The notes below the pieces were generated by a model. It ran no database searches, was not told the origin of the DNA, and saw only the letters and a program-made list of their open reading frames with translations. A program made the position numbers and the translations under genes. DNA of 64,000 nucleotides, taken from Pseudomonas paraversuta. GTDB lineage: Bacteria; Pseudomonadota; Gammaproteobacteria; Pseudomonadales; Pseudomonadaceae. This document shows, piece after piece, positions 8,804-17,792 of the stretch. The stretch covers positions 248,001 through 312,000 of the forward strand of contig NZ_CAJFCL010000002.1 in the NCBI RefSeq assembly GCF_904063065.1, given 5' to 3'. Numbering within the stretch: position 1 is the stretch's first letter; the number at the start of each line of letters is the position of its first letter.

Positions 8804-9991
8804 ATGAGCACTCCCAAAGGGGCCCTCGACGGCCTCAAAGTGATCGACCTCAGCCGCGTACTGGGCGGCCCTTATTGTTCTCAGGCGCTGGCCGACCATG
8901 GCGCCGAGGTAATCAAGCTGGAACCCTTGAGCGGCGATGAAACCCGCGGCTGGGGCCCGCCGTTCGAGGGTGACGACGCGTCCTATTTCCGCGGGGTCAA
9001 TCGCAACAAGCAGGGGATTGCAGTGGACTTGTCCCGCCCCGAAGGCATCGGGTTGCTGATGCAATTGCTGGAGGACGCCGATGTCCTGATCGAGAACTTC
9101 AAACCCGGTACCCTCAAGCGCTGGGGAATTGATTACGCCGATGTCCTGAGCCAGCGCTTTCCCGGGCTGATCCACTGCGCGATCTCCGGTTTTGGCGGCG
9201 ACGGCCCGCTGGGCGGCCTGCCAGGTTACGACGCAGTGATCCAGGCCATGGCCGGGCTGATGAGTGTCAACGGCGAAGCCGATGGCGGCCCGTTGCGCAT
9301 TGGCCTGCCTATCGTCGACATGGTCACCGGGCTCAATGCGCTGGCGGGGGTGCTGCTGGCGCTCAATGAACGTCATCGCAGCGGTTTGGGCCAGTCGCTG
9401 GACATCACCCTTTACGACTGCGGTGTGTCATTGCTGCACCCCCATGTGCCGAACTATCTGGCGGCCGGCAAGGTTCCGCAGCGTACCGGCAATGCCCACC
9501 CCAATATCGCGCCCTATGACAGTTACCGCACCGCCAGCGAGCCGATTTTTCTGGCCGTGGGCAACGATCGGCAGTTTGCCAGACTGTGCGAACAACTGGG
9601 CGCCGGGGACTTGCCACAAGACCCGCGTTTTATCGACAACGGCGCCCGTTCGGTGCACCGCGAGGCCTTGAAACAGGCGCTGGAAAAGCTCCTGGCCCGG
9701 CACGACGGGGCGACGCTGGCGCCGCAGCTGATCCAGCTCGGTGTGCCCTGCGGCTCCATTGCCACCATCGACACCGTGGTTGCGCACCCGCACACCTTGC
9801 ATCGCGGTCTGCTGGTGGAGATCGGTGACTATCGCGGCATTGGTTCGCCAGTGAAGCTCTCGCGTACCCCGGCCACCTATCGCAACGCGCCTCCGGCCCT
9901 GGGGCAGGACACCCGCCAGGTGTTGCAGGGCATGGGGCTGGACGCGCAGATGATCGAAAAACTTTATGCCGCGGGCATTGTGCGCGGCTGA
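8804..9991 (+). CDS. CaiB/BaiF family (class III) CoA-transferase
   Basis: A 395-residue class III CoA-transferase that would activate the pathway acid by moving CoA from a donor such as succinyl-CoA. The N-terminal motif LKVIDLSRVLGGPYCSQ and the segment ENFKPGTLKRWG are typical. The GLPGYDAV motif places the catalytic aspartate at ~143. It lies second in the operon, 93 bp after the dehydrogenase gene with a REP hairpin between, and 27 bp before the 3-hydroxyacyl-CoA dehydrogenase gene. Donor and acceptor are unknown. A dicarboxylate or branched acid is plausible given the neighbours. Confidence 0.9.
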   Translation: MSTPKGALDGLKVIDLSRVLGGPYCSQALADHGAEVIKLEPLSGDETRGWGPPFEGDDASYFRGVNRNKQGIAVDLSRPEGIGLLMQLLEDADVLIENFKPGTLKRWGIDYADVLSQRFPGLIHCAISGFGGDGPLGGLPGYDAVIQAMAGLMSVNGEADGGPLRIGLPIVDMVTGLNALAGVLLALNERHRSGLGQSLDITLYDCGVSLLHPHVPNYLAAGKVPQRTGNAHPNIAPYDSYRTASEPIFLAVGNDRQFARLCEQLGAGDLPQDPRFIDNGARSVHREALKQALEKLLARHDGATLAPQLIQLGVPCGSIATIDTVVAHPHTLHRGLLVEIGDYRGIGSPVKLSRTPATYRNAPPALGQDTRQVLQGMGLDAQMIEKLYAAGIVRG

Positions 9992-10018
9992 TTCCTTACC
10001 AATACCGGAGTCCTGCGC

Positions 10019-11578
10019 ATGCAATTACAACAACCCATCGGTCTGGTCGGCACGGGCGCCATGGGCCAGGGCATTGCTCAGGTCATGGCTCAAGCCGGGT
10101 TGAAGGTATCGCTGTTCGATACGCGCCCGGGTGCTGCCACCAACGCCCGGGAGCAACTGGCGTCGACCTTCGCCATGCTCCGGCAAAAAGGCCGGATCAC
10201 CCCCCAGGCGGCCAGCGCGGCGCTGGATCGGGTACAGGTGGTCAACAGCCTGCAGGAACTGGACGATTGCCAGGTGGTAATCGAGGCCATAGTCGAGGAC
10301 CTGGAAGCCAAGCAGCAGCTGTTCCGGCAACTGGATGCGCTGCTCGATCCGGCGACACTGCTGGCAAGCAACACCTCGTCTCTGTCGATCACGGCAATTG
10401 CTTCGGTCTGCGCGCATCCGCAGCGGGTGGCTGGGCTGCACTTCTTTAATCCGGTGCCCCTGATGCGCATCGTCGAAGTGATTGGCGGTATCGCCACCGC
10501 GCCGCAGGTGATTGATCAGTTACAGGCGCTGGTGCGCCATGTCGGCCACTGTCCGGCGATCTGCAAGGACTCGCCGGGCTTTATCGTTAACCACGCCGGA
10601 CGGGCATTCGGTACCGAAGCGCTGCGTATTCTCAGTGAAGGGGTGGCGCCGCCGGGCCTGATTGATGCGGTGCTGAGGGTCGGCGCCGGGTTCGCGATGG
10701 GGCCGTTCGAATTGCTCGACCTGATTGGCCTGGATGTCAGCCTGCCGGTGATGGAATCGGTATATCGCCAGTTTTATCAGGAACCGCGCTACCGGCCCCA
10801 TCCGCTGTTGCACCAGATGCTGGCGGGCGGGCACCTGGGGCGCAAGAGCGGGCAGGGCTTTTATCGTTACCAGGGCAAGGCGGGTGCGCCACGCTTTGCC
10901 CAGCCGGTACCGGACTGCAAGCAGATCCCGCCCGTGTGGGTGGCAGGTGATGATGAAACCGGCAAAATCCGGCTGCTGAGGTTGCTCGAGCAACTGGGGG
11001 CCAGGATCGAGCATGGTCCGCAGCCATCTGCCGAGGCCCTGTGCCTGCTGGCGCCCCTGGGTGATGACTGCACCGAGTCGGCCCTGCGCCATGGCACCGA
11101 TCCGGCGCGCACGGTGGCGGTCGACACCTTGCTGGAACTGGATAACCTGCGATGCCTGATGCCCACTCCGGTGACCCGGGTCGATATGCAACACGTCGCC
11201 CACGCCCTGTTCAGTGCCGATGGCGCCACGGTGGTGGTAATCGGTGACAGCTGCGGTTTTATCCTGCAGCGCACCCTGGCTTGCATCGTCAATCTGGGTT
11301 GCGACATCGCCCAGCAGGGCATTGCCTCGGTGGCTGACATTGATGGCGCGGTGCGCCTGGGTCTTGGTTATCCGCAGGGGCCACTGGCCTGGGGCGACCT
11401 GCTGGGCGTCGGGCGGGTGCTGCAGATTTTGCAGCGCATGCATGCCTTGACCGGCGACCCGCGTTATCGCCCCAGCGGCTGGTTGCGGCGCCGGGCGCGA
11501 CTGGGAATCGCGCTGTGCCAGACGGAAAACCCGCTGCCCGCAGCCCACCTTGTTCAGCAGGAGATAAATCATGCTTGA
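10019..11578 (+). CDS. 3-hydroxyacyl-CoA dehydrogenase (PaaH/DcaH-like, two C-terminal domains)
   Basis: NAD-dependent 3-hydroxyacyl-CoA dehydrogenase, 519 residues. The Rossmann start GLVGTGAMGQGIAQVMA is followed by SNTSSLSITAIA, and by HFFNPVPLMRIVEV with the catalytic-type His. A second C-terminal dehydrogenase domain begins around residue 410 and includes DSCGFILQRTLACIVN. This two-repeat form matches PaaH of phenylacetate and DcaH of dicarboxylate breakdown, not single-domain short-chain enzymes. Its end overlaps the thiolase start by 8 bp. No enoyl-CoA hydratase is present in the operon, so that step must be supplied from elsewhere. Confidence 0.9.
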   Translation: MQLQQPIGLVGTGAMGQGIAQVMAQAGLKVSLFDTRPGAATNAREQLASTFAMLRQKGRITPQAASAALDRVQVVNSLQELDDCQVVIEAIVEDLEAKQQLFRQLDALLDPATLLASNTSSLSITAIASVCAHPQRVAGLHFFNPVPLMRIVEVIGGIATAPQVIDQLQALVRHVGHCPAICKDSPGFIVNHAGRAFGTEALRILSEGVAPPGLIDAVLRVGAGFAMGPFELLDLIGLDVSLPVMESVYRQFYQEPRYRPHPLLHQMLAGGHLGRKSGQGFYRYQGKAGAPRFAQPVPDCKQIPPVWVAGDDETGKIRLLRLLEQLGARIEHGPQPSAEALCLLAPLGDDCTESALRHGTDPARTVAVDTLLELDNLRCLMPTPVTRVDMQHVAHALFSADGATVVVIGDSCGFILQRTLACIVNLGCDIAQQGIASVADIDGAVRLGLGYPQGPLAWGDLLGVGRVLQILQRMHALTGDPRYRPSGWLRRRARLGIALCQTENPLPAAHLVQQEINHA

Positions 11579-12773
11579 GGCTTATGTTTACAGCGGTTTG
11601 CGAACGCCTTTTGGCCGCCATGGCGGCAGCCTGTCGGCGGTGCGCCCGGATGATCTGGTGGGTGAGCTGCTGGCCCGTCTGGTGCAGACCTCGGGCCTGC
11701 CCGTGCAAGCACTGGAAGACGTGATTCTGGGCTGCACTAACCAGGCCGGCGAGGACAGCCGCAACCTGGCGCGCAATGCTTTGCTCAGTGCCGGCTTGCC
11801 CATGACGGTGCCGGGGCAGACGGTCAACCGCCTGTGCGCCAGTGGTCTGTCGGCAGTGATCGATGCCGCCCGGGCCATTACCTGTGGTGAGGGTCGCTGG
11901 TATCTGGCGGGCGGGGTAGAGAGCATGTCTCGGGCGCCACTGGTTATTTCCAAAGCCGAGACTGCGTTCAGTCGCAGCCAGGAGATCGCGGACAGCACCA
12001 TCGGTGCCCGTTTCGCCAACCCCCGGCTGGTACAGCGTTATGGCAATGACAGCATGCCGCAGACCGGCGACAACCTTGCCCGGCTGTACGACATCAGCCG
12101 CGAGGAGGCCGACCGCTTCGCCGCCGGCTCCCAGTCCCGTTATCAGGCGGCTTTGCTGGCAGGGGTGCTGGACGACGAAATCATGGCTGTAGACGTGCCT
12201 TCTGCGCGCAAGGGTGAGTCCCGTCAGGTAAGTGTCGACGAGCATCCACGGGCCCAGTCCGACTTCTCTGCGTTATCGCGGCTCAAGCCCCTGTTTGAGA
12301 GCGGGGTGGTCACTGCAGGCAACGCTTCGGGAATCAACGACGGCGCGGCCGCTCTGGTGCTGGGCAACCGAGAGATTGGCCTTGCCCATGGCGTGGCGCC
12401 GATGGCGCGGATTCTGTCCTCGGCGGTGGTCGGGGTAGAGCCACGGATCATGGGGATTGGTCCGCACCAGGCGATAGTGGTGGCGTTGCAGCGGGCCGGT
12501 ATCGGCCTGGAGCAAGTCGATCTGATCGAAATCAATGAAGCCTTCGCGCCACAGGTGCTGGGGTGCCTCAAGGCCCTGGAACTGAGTTTCGACGACCCTC
12601 GGGTCAACCCCAACGGCGGGGCAATTGCCATGGGCCATCCGCTGGGCGCATCGGGTGCGCGGCTGGTACTGAGTGCCTGCCGTACCTTGCAGCGTCAGCA
12701 ACAGCGTTATGCGGTGGTCAGCCTGTGCGTAGGTGTCGGCCAAGGCGTGGCGATGGTGATCGAGCGCGTGTGA
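11571..12773 (+). CDS. Acetyl-CoA C-acyltransferase (thiolase, PcaF/PaaJ-like)
   Basis: Thiolase of 400 residues that would cleave a 3-oxoacyl-CoA to acetyl-CoA and a shortened acyl-CoA. All three catalytic residues are visible: Cys89 in NRLCASGL, His356 in GHPLGASG and Cys386 in SLCVGVGQG. The overall form and the opening SGLRTPFGRHGG resemble beta-ketoadipyl-CoA thiolases. This hints that the substrate may be a dicarboxylyl-CoA, but general thiolases share these features. The ATG overlaps the preceding gene by 8 bp, indicating coupled translation. It is the last enzyme before the OprD porin. Confidence 0.9.
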   Translation: MLEAYVYSGLRTPFGRHGGSLSAVRPDDLVGELLARLVQTSGLPVQALEDVILGCTNQAGEDSRNLARNALLSAGLPMTVPGQTVNRLCASGLSAVIDAARAITCGEGRWYLAGGVESMSRAPLVISKAETAFSRSQEIADSTIGARFANPRLVQRYGNDSMPQTGDNLARLYDISREEADRFAAGSQSRYQAALLAGVLDDEIMAVDVPSARKGESRQVSVDEHPRAQSDFSALSRLKPLFESGVVTAGNASGINDGAAALVLGNREIGLAHGVAPMARILSSAVVGVEPRIMGIGPHQAIVVALQRAGIGLEQVDLIEINEAFAPQVLGCLKALELSFDDPRVNPNGGAIAMGHPLGASGARLVLSACRTLQRQQQRYAVVSLCVGVGQGVAMVIERV

Positions 12774-12841
12774 TTTTTTCGCAATACCCTCGAACCTAAA
12801 ATAAAAACAGGGCGTGTAACCGCCCAAGGGAAAACTTTGCC

Positions 12842-14167
12842 ATGAATACACCTTCACCCCTGTCCTGCCTGGTTCTGGGGACCTTGAGCTGTGCGGTCGG
12901 CCAGGCCGCACACGCCGACTTTGTCAGCGACAGTCATGCCAGCCTGGGCTTGCGCAATCTGTACTTCAGCCATGACTTTCGCGACCAGCGCGGACCGTCC
13001 GGGCTGGCTAAAACCGAGGAGTGGGCCCAGGGTTTCATGCTCAATTTCACCTCGGGGTTTACCCGGGGGACCCTGGGGTTTGGCGTGGATGCCCTGGTGC
13101 TGCAAGGCCTGACCCTGGACAGCGGTGCAGGCAGGCATCGCGGCAGCAGCATGATCCCGGACGATGGCCAGGGGGTTGCCAGTGACTGGAGCCGTCTGGG
13201 CCTGACCGGCAAGGTGCGGCTGGGGCAAACCGAAGCCCGGGTGGGTACTCTGCAGCCCAAATTGCCGGTACTGGTGGCCAACGACGGCCGTCTGTTGCCG
13301 CAAACCTTTGAAGGTGTACAGCTCACCAGCCATGACCTCGACAACCTGACCCTTACGGCCGGGCGTATTGAACAGGCCACCGGGCGCGGTTCAAGTGACC
13401 GCACCGGGCTGGCCGTGGCGGGCGGAACGCGCCAGAGCAATGACTTTGTGTTTGCCGGCGCCGATTACAAGGCCGGCCGCGATCTGCTCCTGCAGTACTA
13501 CGCGGCCAACCTGGAGAACTACTACACCCAGCAGTTTTTCGGCTTGCAGCATACCTGGGCACTGGGTGAAGGGCAGTCGATCAAGACCGACCTGCGTTAC
13601 TTCGACACCGGGTCGAGCGGGGCGAACGGCAGCGGCGGTGGTCGTTCTGACGGCTATCGGGTGGGGGGCTATACCCGCGATGGCAGAGGTGAAATCGACA
13701 ACCGCACCTGGAGTGCGATGTTCACCTGGAACCTGGGTGGCCATGGGTTGACCGGTGGTTATCAAAGCGTTTCGGATGCCAGCAACTTCGTGCAGCTCAA
13801 TCAGGGCTCATTGCCCGACAAGGGCGCGGGAGGTGCGAGCCTGTACCTGTTTACCGATCGCTTGCTGACCAGTTTCAACCGGGCCGGTGAGAACACCTGG
13901 TTCGGGCAGTACGCCTATGATTTTTCCACTGTTGGTGTCCCGGGTTTACGGGCGTCGATGGTCTACCTCAAGGGCGACGGGATCCGCACCGTTTCAGGGG
14001 ATGAGCACAAGGAATGGGAACGCGATCTGTTGCTCGATTACGTGATCCAGGAGGGGACGTTCAAAGGGCTGGGGCTCGGGGCGCGGTATGCAACATTGCG
14101 TTCGCAGGCGGCCCCCGATCAGGACCAGACCCGATTGATTCTCAGCTATAGCCTAGCGTTGTTCTGA
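12842..14167 (+). CDS. OprD-family outer-membrane porin
   Basis: Substrate-specific outer-membrane channel of the OprD family, 441 residues. A signal peptide ends near AHA-DF at residue 24. The mature start DFVSDSHASLGLRNLYFSHDFRD is the OprD hallmark, and the alternating beta-strand pattern runs to a C-terminal phenylalanine (SYSLALF). It lies 68 bp after the thiolase gene and is probably the outer-membrane entry route for the island's substrate. OprD relatives take up small carboxylates or basic amino acids. The specific solute is unknown. Confidence 0.93.
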   Translation: MNTPSPLSCLVLGTLSCAVGQAAHADFVSDSHASLGLRNLYFSHDFRDQRGPSGLAKTEEWAQGFMLNFTSGFTRGTLGFGVDALVLQGLTLDSGAGRHRGSSMIPDDGQGVASDWSRLGLTGKVRLGQTEARVGTLQPKLPVLVANDGRLLPQTFEGVQLTSHDLDNLTLTAGRIEQATGRGSSDRTGLAVAGGTRQSNDFVFAGADYKAGRDLLLQYYAANLENYYTQQFFGLQHTWALGEGQSIKTDLRYFDTGSSGANGSGGGRSDGYRVGGYTRDGRGEIDNRTWSAMFTWNLGGHGLTGGYQSVSDASNFVQLNQGSLPDKGAGGASLYLFTDRLLTSFNRAGENTWFGQYAYDFSTVGVPGLRASMVYLKGDGIRTVSGDEHKEWERDLLLDYVIQEGTFKGLGLGARYATLRSQAAPDQDQTRLILSYSLALF

Positions 14168-14202
14168 ACGTAGGCGCGAGCTTTGAGGGAGCGGCCAGTA
14201 AC

Positions 14203-14276
14203 CTGTAGGAGCGAGCTTGCTCGCGAGCTCTTTGTTGCGGTGTTGAAAAGCTCGCGAGCAAGCTCGCTCCTACAGG
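14203..14276. repeat. REP palindrome, type B
   Basis: Two inverted type B REPs (ctgtaggagcgagcttgctc and gagcaagctcgctcctacag) form a long near-perfect hairpin after the OprD gene. It may stabilise the 3' end of the operon message. Confidence 0.9.
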
Positions 14277-14298
14277 TTGTATACAACGCCCGGGCTTT

Positions 14299-14790
14299 GT
14301 GGGAGCTGGCTTGCCAGCGATGCAGACAATTCGGCATGACTGCCGGACCGCGGTGCTGCCATCGCGGGCAAGCCCGGCTCCCACAAAGGGTGGAGTGGTG
14401 CGGCTCCCCGGTACCTGTGGGAGCTGGCTTGCCAGCGATGCAGACAATTCGGCATGACTGCCGGACCGCGGTGCTGCCATCGCGGGCAAGCCCGGCTCCC
14501 ACAAAGGGTAGAGTGGTGCGGCTGCCCGGTACCTGTGGGAGCTGGCTTGCCAGCGATGCAGACAATTCGGCATGACTGCCGGACCGCGGTGCTGCCATCG
14601 CGGGCAAGCCCGGCTCCCACAAAGGGTAGAGTGGTGCGGCTGCCCGGTACCTGTGGGAGCTGGCTTGCCAGCGATGCAGACAATTCGACATGACTGCCGG
14701 CCCGCGGTGCTGCCATCGCGGGCAAGCCCGGCTCCCACAAAGGGTGATCTGTGGGAGCTGGCTTGCCAGCGATGGCGGTGAGGCCATCGC
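14299..14790. repeat. REP array 2: 118-bp tandem units matching array 1
   Basis: Type A motifs start at 14299, 14417, 14535, 14653 (118-bp period) and 14751 (shortened last unit, 98 bp). Unit sequence, entry sequence (caacgcccgggctttg) and exit sequence (gatggcggtgaggcca) are almost the same as in array 1 at 2231-2620, and in the same orientation. The two arrays are therefore direct repeats around the catabolic island. Open frames across it are repeat artefacts. Confidence 0.93.
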
Positions 14791-14804
14791 GAACAAGTTT
14801 GGGC

Positions 14805-16166
14805 TTAACCCCGGCGTTTGCGACGTGCTCGCCATACCAGCAGCAGGATCAAAACAATGACGCCGGCGGCAATCGCGCCCTGGGCCAGTGCGGCCAGGTG
14901 CGAGACGGGGCCGCCTGCGCGGGTTTGCTTGACCTGGGCGGCGCTGACTTTGACTTGCGGGTTGCCGTAATGCTCGGTCAGCCAGGTGGCCAGTGTCGCT
15001 ACCTGCTGGTCACTCAGGGTCTTGGCGAAACCTTGCATGCGGATGTCCTGACCGTCAGCGCCACGTTTCACGCCTTCCAGAATCACCATTACCAGGTTGG
15101 CCGGATTACTGCGTCCGACCGCCGTGTTGTGCAGCAACGAAGGCAGGGCGCCTTCAAAGCTGCCCTGGGCCTGGGCCTGGTGACAGGAACTGCAGTAGGC
15201 ATCGTAGATCTGCGCACCGGTCATTTTGTCGCCATCAGCCGGCAACTCTACGCCACGGATGCTGTTCAGCTCGTCGGTGGCTTGCCCAAGGGCATACACC
15301 GGTTTGCTGTCAGCCGGGTTGTGCTGAGCAGGCAGGGCCTTGAGGTAAACGGCAATGGCCTTGAGGTCGCTGTCGTTCATGTACTGCAGGCTGTGATCCA
15401 CCGCTTCGGCCATCGGCCCGGCAGCTTGTGCCTTGCCCCGGACTTCGCCGGTTTTCAGGTACGCCACCAGCTGCGCGTTGTCCCAGCCACCGATACCGCT
15501 GTTGAGGTCGGAGGTGATGTTTGGCGCGTGCCAGGTCCCTACATCACCACCGGCCAGCTCTTTGGACGAGACTTCGGCCATCAGCAGATTGCGCGGGGTG
15601 TGGCAGGTGCTGCAGTGGGTCAGGCCCTGAACCAGGTAGGCGCCACGGTTCCATTCGGGGTCGCGGCCGGTATCGGCAACAAAGGTGCTGTTGTCGAGAA
15701 ACAACAGGTTCCATGCCGCCATGGACAGGCGAATGTTGAACGGAAACGGCAGCTCGGTGGCTTTGGTCGGGCTGTCCACCGGCTCCACGGCGTTCATGAA
15801 GTAGGCGTACATATCCTTGATGTCTTCATCGCTGACTTTGGCGTAAGCGGTGTAAGGCATGGCGGGATAAAGATGCTGGCCGTCGGCACGCACACCCTTG
15901 CGCAGGGCATCGCTGAACTGCTCCAGGCTGTAGTTGCCGATACCCGCCGTTTTCGACGGGGTGATGTTGGTGGCGATGATTTCGCCGATCGGCGTAGGCA
16001 GCGCCAGACCGCCGGCAAAGGGTTTGCCACCGGGCACGCTGTGGCAGGCGACGCAGTCACCGGCGGTGGACAGGTACTGGCCACGCTTGATCTGTGCGTC
16101 ATCCGCAGCATTGACGTTGAGTGCCAGCAGCATCAGCGCGCTAAGGGAAACAAGATTCCAGTTCAT
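14805..16166 (-). CDS. Triheme cytochrome c subunit of gluconate 2-dehydrogenase-type complex
   Basis: The 453-residue membrane-anchored cytochrome c passes electrons from the flavoprotein subunit to ubiquinone. A signal peptide (LSALMLLALNVNAA) is followed by three heme sites, CVACH, CSTCH and CSSCH. A C-terminal membrane anchor, AGVIVLILLLVW, precedes an RARRKRRG tail. Gene order small subunit, GMC flavoprotein, cytochrome c is the same as in Pseudomonas gluconate 2-dehydrogenase loci (established knowledge). It starts three bases after the flavoprotein gene. Related triheme subunits serve 2-ketogluconate, fructose or sorbitol dehydrogenases, so the substrate is likely but unproven. Confidence 0.9.
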   Translation of the reverse strand: MNWNLVSLSALMLLALNVNAADDAQIKRGQYLSTAGDCVACHSVPGGKPFAGGLALPTPIGEIIATNITPSKTAGIGNYSLEQFSDALRKGVRADGQHLYPAMPYTAYAKVSDEDIKDMYAYFMNAVEPVDSPTKATELPFPFNIRLSMAAWNLLFLDNSTFVADTGRDPEWNRGAYLVQGLTHCSTCHTPRNLLMAEVSSKELAGGDVGTWHAPNITSDLNSGIGGWDNAQLVAYLKTGEVRGKAQAAGPMAEAVDHSLQYMNDSDLKAIAVYLKALPAQHNPADSKPVYALGQATDELNSIRGVELPADGDKMTGAQIYDAYCSSCHQAQAQGSFEGALPSLLHNTAVGRSNPANLVMVILEGVKRGADGQDIRMQGFAKTLSDQQVATLATWLTEHYGNPQVKVSAAQVKQTRAGGPVSHLAALAQGAIAAGVIVLILLLVWRARRKRRG

Positions 16167-16169
16167 GGC

Positions 16170-17792
16170 TCAACCCCGTCCCTGTTCAGTGGCAATGATC
16201 CGGTTCGGCAGGATGTGTTGCGCAGTGCGCAAGGTCAGTGCCGCAGCGGTCAGGGTCGAGTTCATGGTGGCGGAGGTCGGCATCACCCCGGTGCTGCAAA
16301 TGAACAGGTTGTCGTGGTCGTGGGTACGGCCATAGCTGTCACAGACCGAAGTCTTCGGGTCGATGCCCATGCTCATGGTGCCGGTGATGTGCTGGTTGTT
16401 GGCAAAGCTGCCTTCGGCGCTGTAGCGCAGATTGGTCCCGCCCATCATTTCGGCAATCCGGGCGAAGTCTTTGTGGGACCGCGCTGCACCCTTGCGGGTG
16501 TATTCGTCGATGGCGTAGTTGACCTTGGGTTTTGGCAGCCCCAGCTTGTCTTTCTGGTCGCTCAGGCTGATGCGGTTCTCAGGGTTGGGCAGTACTTCCA
16601 GCACGTCCTTGAGGCTCATTTCAAAGGCGGCGCGGTGGCGCAACTGCTTCTCGAATTCGGCACCGTAGACCCCGGCCGTGATCAGCGCGTCAGTGGCGCT
16701 GTTGACCCGGGAAATATTGGTGAAATCCAGGCGATACGGGGCGTGCTCAGAGCGGAACTCGCCATCGCGCATGGTATTGATCGAGCTCGGGCTTTGCGGG
16801 CCGCGACCCAGCCACAGTTCTTCATCGGCATCGAAGGTCAGCGAGGTGCTCGGGTGGTCCATCAGGTTGCGACCCACCATGCCCGAGCTGTTGGCCAGGC
16901 CGTTGGGGTACTTGTCGCTGGCAGACATCAGCAGCAGTTTCGGGCTTTCGATGCCGTTGGCCGCGAGGATGAAAGTCTTGCCGGTGACCCGGTGCGACTG
17001 TTTGTCCGCGTCGAAGTAGTGCACGGCCACGATATGGCCCTTGTCATCATGTTCGATGCGGTAAACCACGGCGTTGACCTGCAGTTGGGCGCCTGCGTCC
17101 ACTGCGGTCTGGATCGCGATGCCGCCATGGTATTGCGCGTCAATCGGGCAGATCGGCTGGCAGCTGTTGTTGCCACAGCAGGCCGGGCGACCGTCATAGG
17201 CGCGGCTGTTACGGGCCGTGGTGTTACCCACTACCGGGAACGCCGGGGCCAGGCGTTCGCGGATGCGGCGCATGGCGTAGGGTTCGGTCACGGGCTCCAT
17301 CGGGAACGGCTGGCTGCGGGGTGAACCGGTGTTTTCGGCGCCTGACACGCCCCAGATCTCTTCCGCTTGCTGATAGAAAGGGTCGAGTTCTTCGTAGCTC
17401 ATGGGCCAGTCGACGCCCAGGTTGTAGAGGGTCTTGATCCGCATGTCGCCGGGTACCAGGCGCCATGCCTGTGCTGCCCAGTGCCAGGTGGTGCCGCCGA
17501 CGCCACGGATGTATTCGGCCGGGTACGGGTAAGGGCCGCCCTGGACCAGATAACCGTTGTCGGTGGGCTTGTAGATCGGGTGCGGGGCAATGTCGCTACA
17601 GGTGTAGGGCGACATCCAGTCACTTTTACGTGTCGAGTTGCGGAACGCGGCCACCACACGCCCGCGATCGATAGGACCGCCGGCTTCGAGAATCAGTACC
17701 GAAGCGCCTTGCTTGAGCAGGTGAGTGGCAGCCATGGCGCCGCAGATACCCGAGCCGATGATGACGATGTCCGCGGACAGTTGATCAGACAT
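16170..17792 (-). CDS. GMC-family FAD flavoprotein subunit, gluconate 2-dehydrogenase type
   Basis: Catalytic flavoprotein of 540 residues. The FAD-binding Rossmann motif IVIIGSGICGAMAATHLL is at residues 9-26, and the family segment VGGTTWHWAAQAWR follows. A cysteine-rich stretch, PACCGNNSCQPICP, may hold an iron-sulfur cluster as in fructose dehydrogenase relatives. The C-terminal STGVMPTSATMN is the substrate/FAD domain typical of GMC enzymes. With the small subunit it would oxidise gluconate to 2-ketogluconate at the periplasmic face. The start overlaps the small-subunit stop by 8 bp. It has no signal of its own and is probably co-exported with the twin-arginine small subunit. Confidence 0.9.
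   Translation of the reverse strand: MSDQLSADIVIIGSGICGAMAATHLLKQGASVLILEAGGPIDRGRVVAAFRNSTRKSDWMSPYTCSDIAPHPIYKPTDNGYLVQGGPYPYPAEYIRGVGGTTWHWAAQAWRLVPGDMRIKTLYNLGVDWPMSYEELDPFYQQAEEIWGVSGAENTGSPRSQPFPMEPVTEPYAMRRIRERLAPAFPVVGNTTARNSRAYDGRPACCGNNSCQPICPIDAQYHGGIAIQTAVDAGAQLQVNAVVYRIEHDDKGHIVAVHYFDADKQSHRVTGKTFILAANGIESPKLLLMSASDKYPNGLANSSGMVGRNLMDHPSTSLTFDADEELWLGRGPQSPSSINTMRDGEFRSEHAPYRLDFTNISRVNSATDALITAGVYGAEFEKQLRHRAAFEMSLKDVLEVLPNPENRISLSDQKDKLGLPKPKVNYAIDEYTRKGAARSHKDFARIAEMMGGTNLRYSAEGSFANNQHITGTMSMGIDPKTSVCDSYGRTHDHDNLFICSTGVMPTSATMNSTLTAAALTLRTAQHILPNRIIATEQGRG

Noticed and set aside
14751..17324. An 857-codon open frame on the plus strand
   Set aside because: It runs antisense to the cytochrome c and GMC flavoprotein genes, which have clear motifs. 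High GC content produces such shadow frames.
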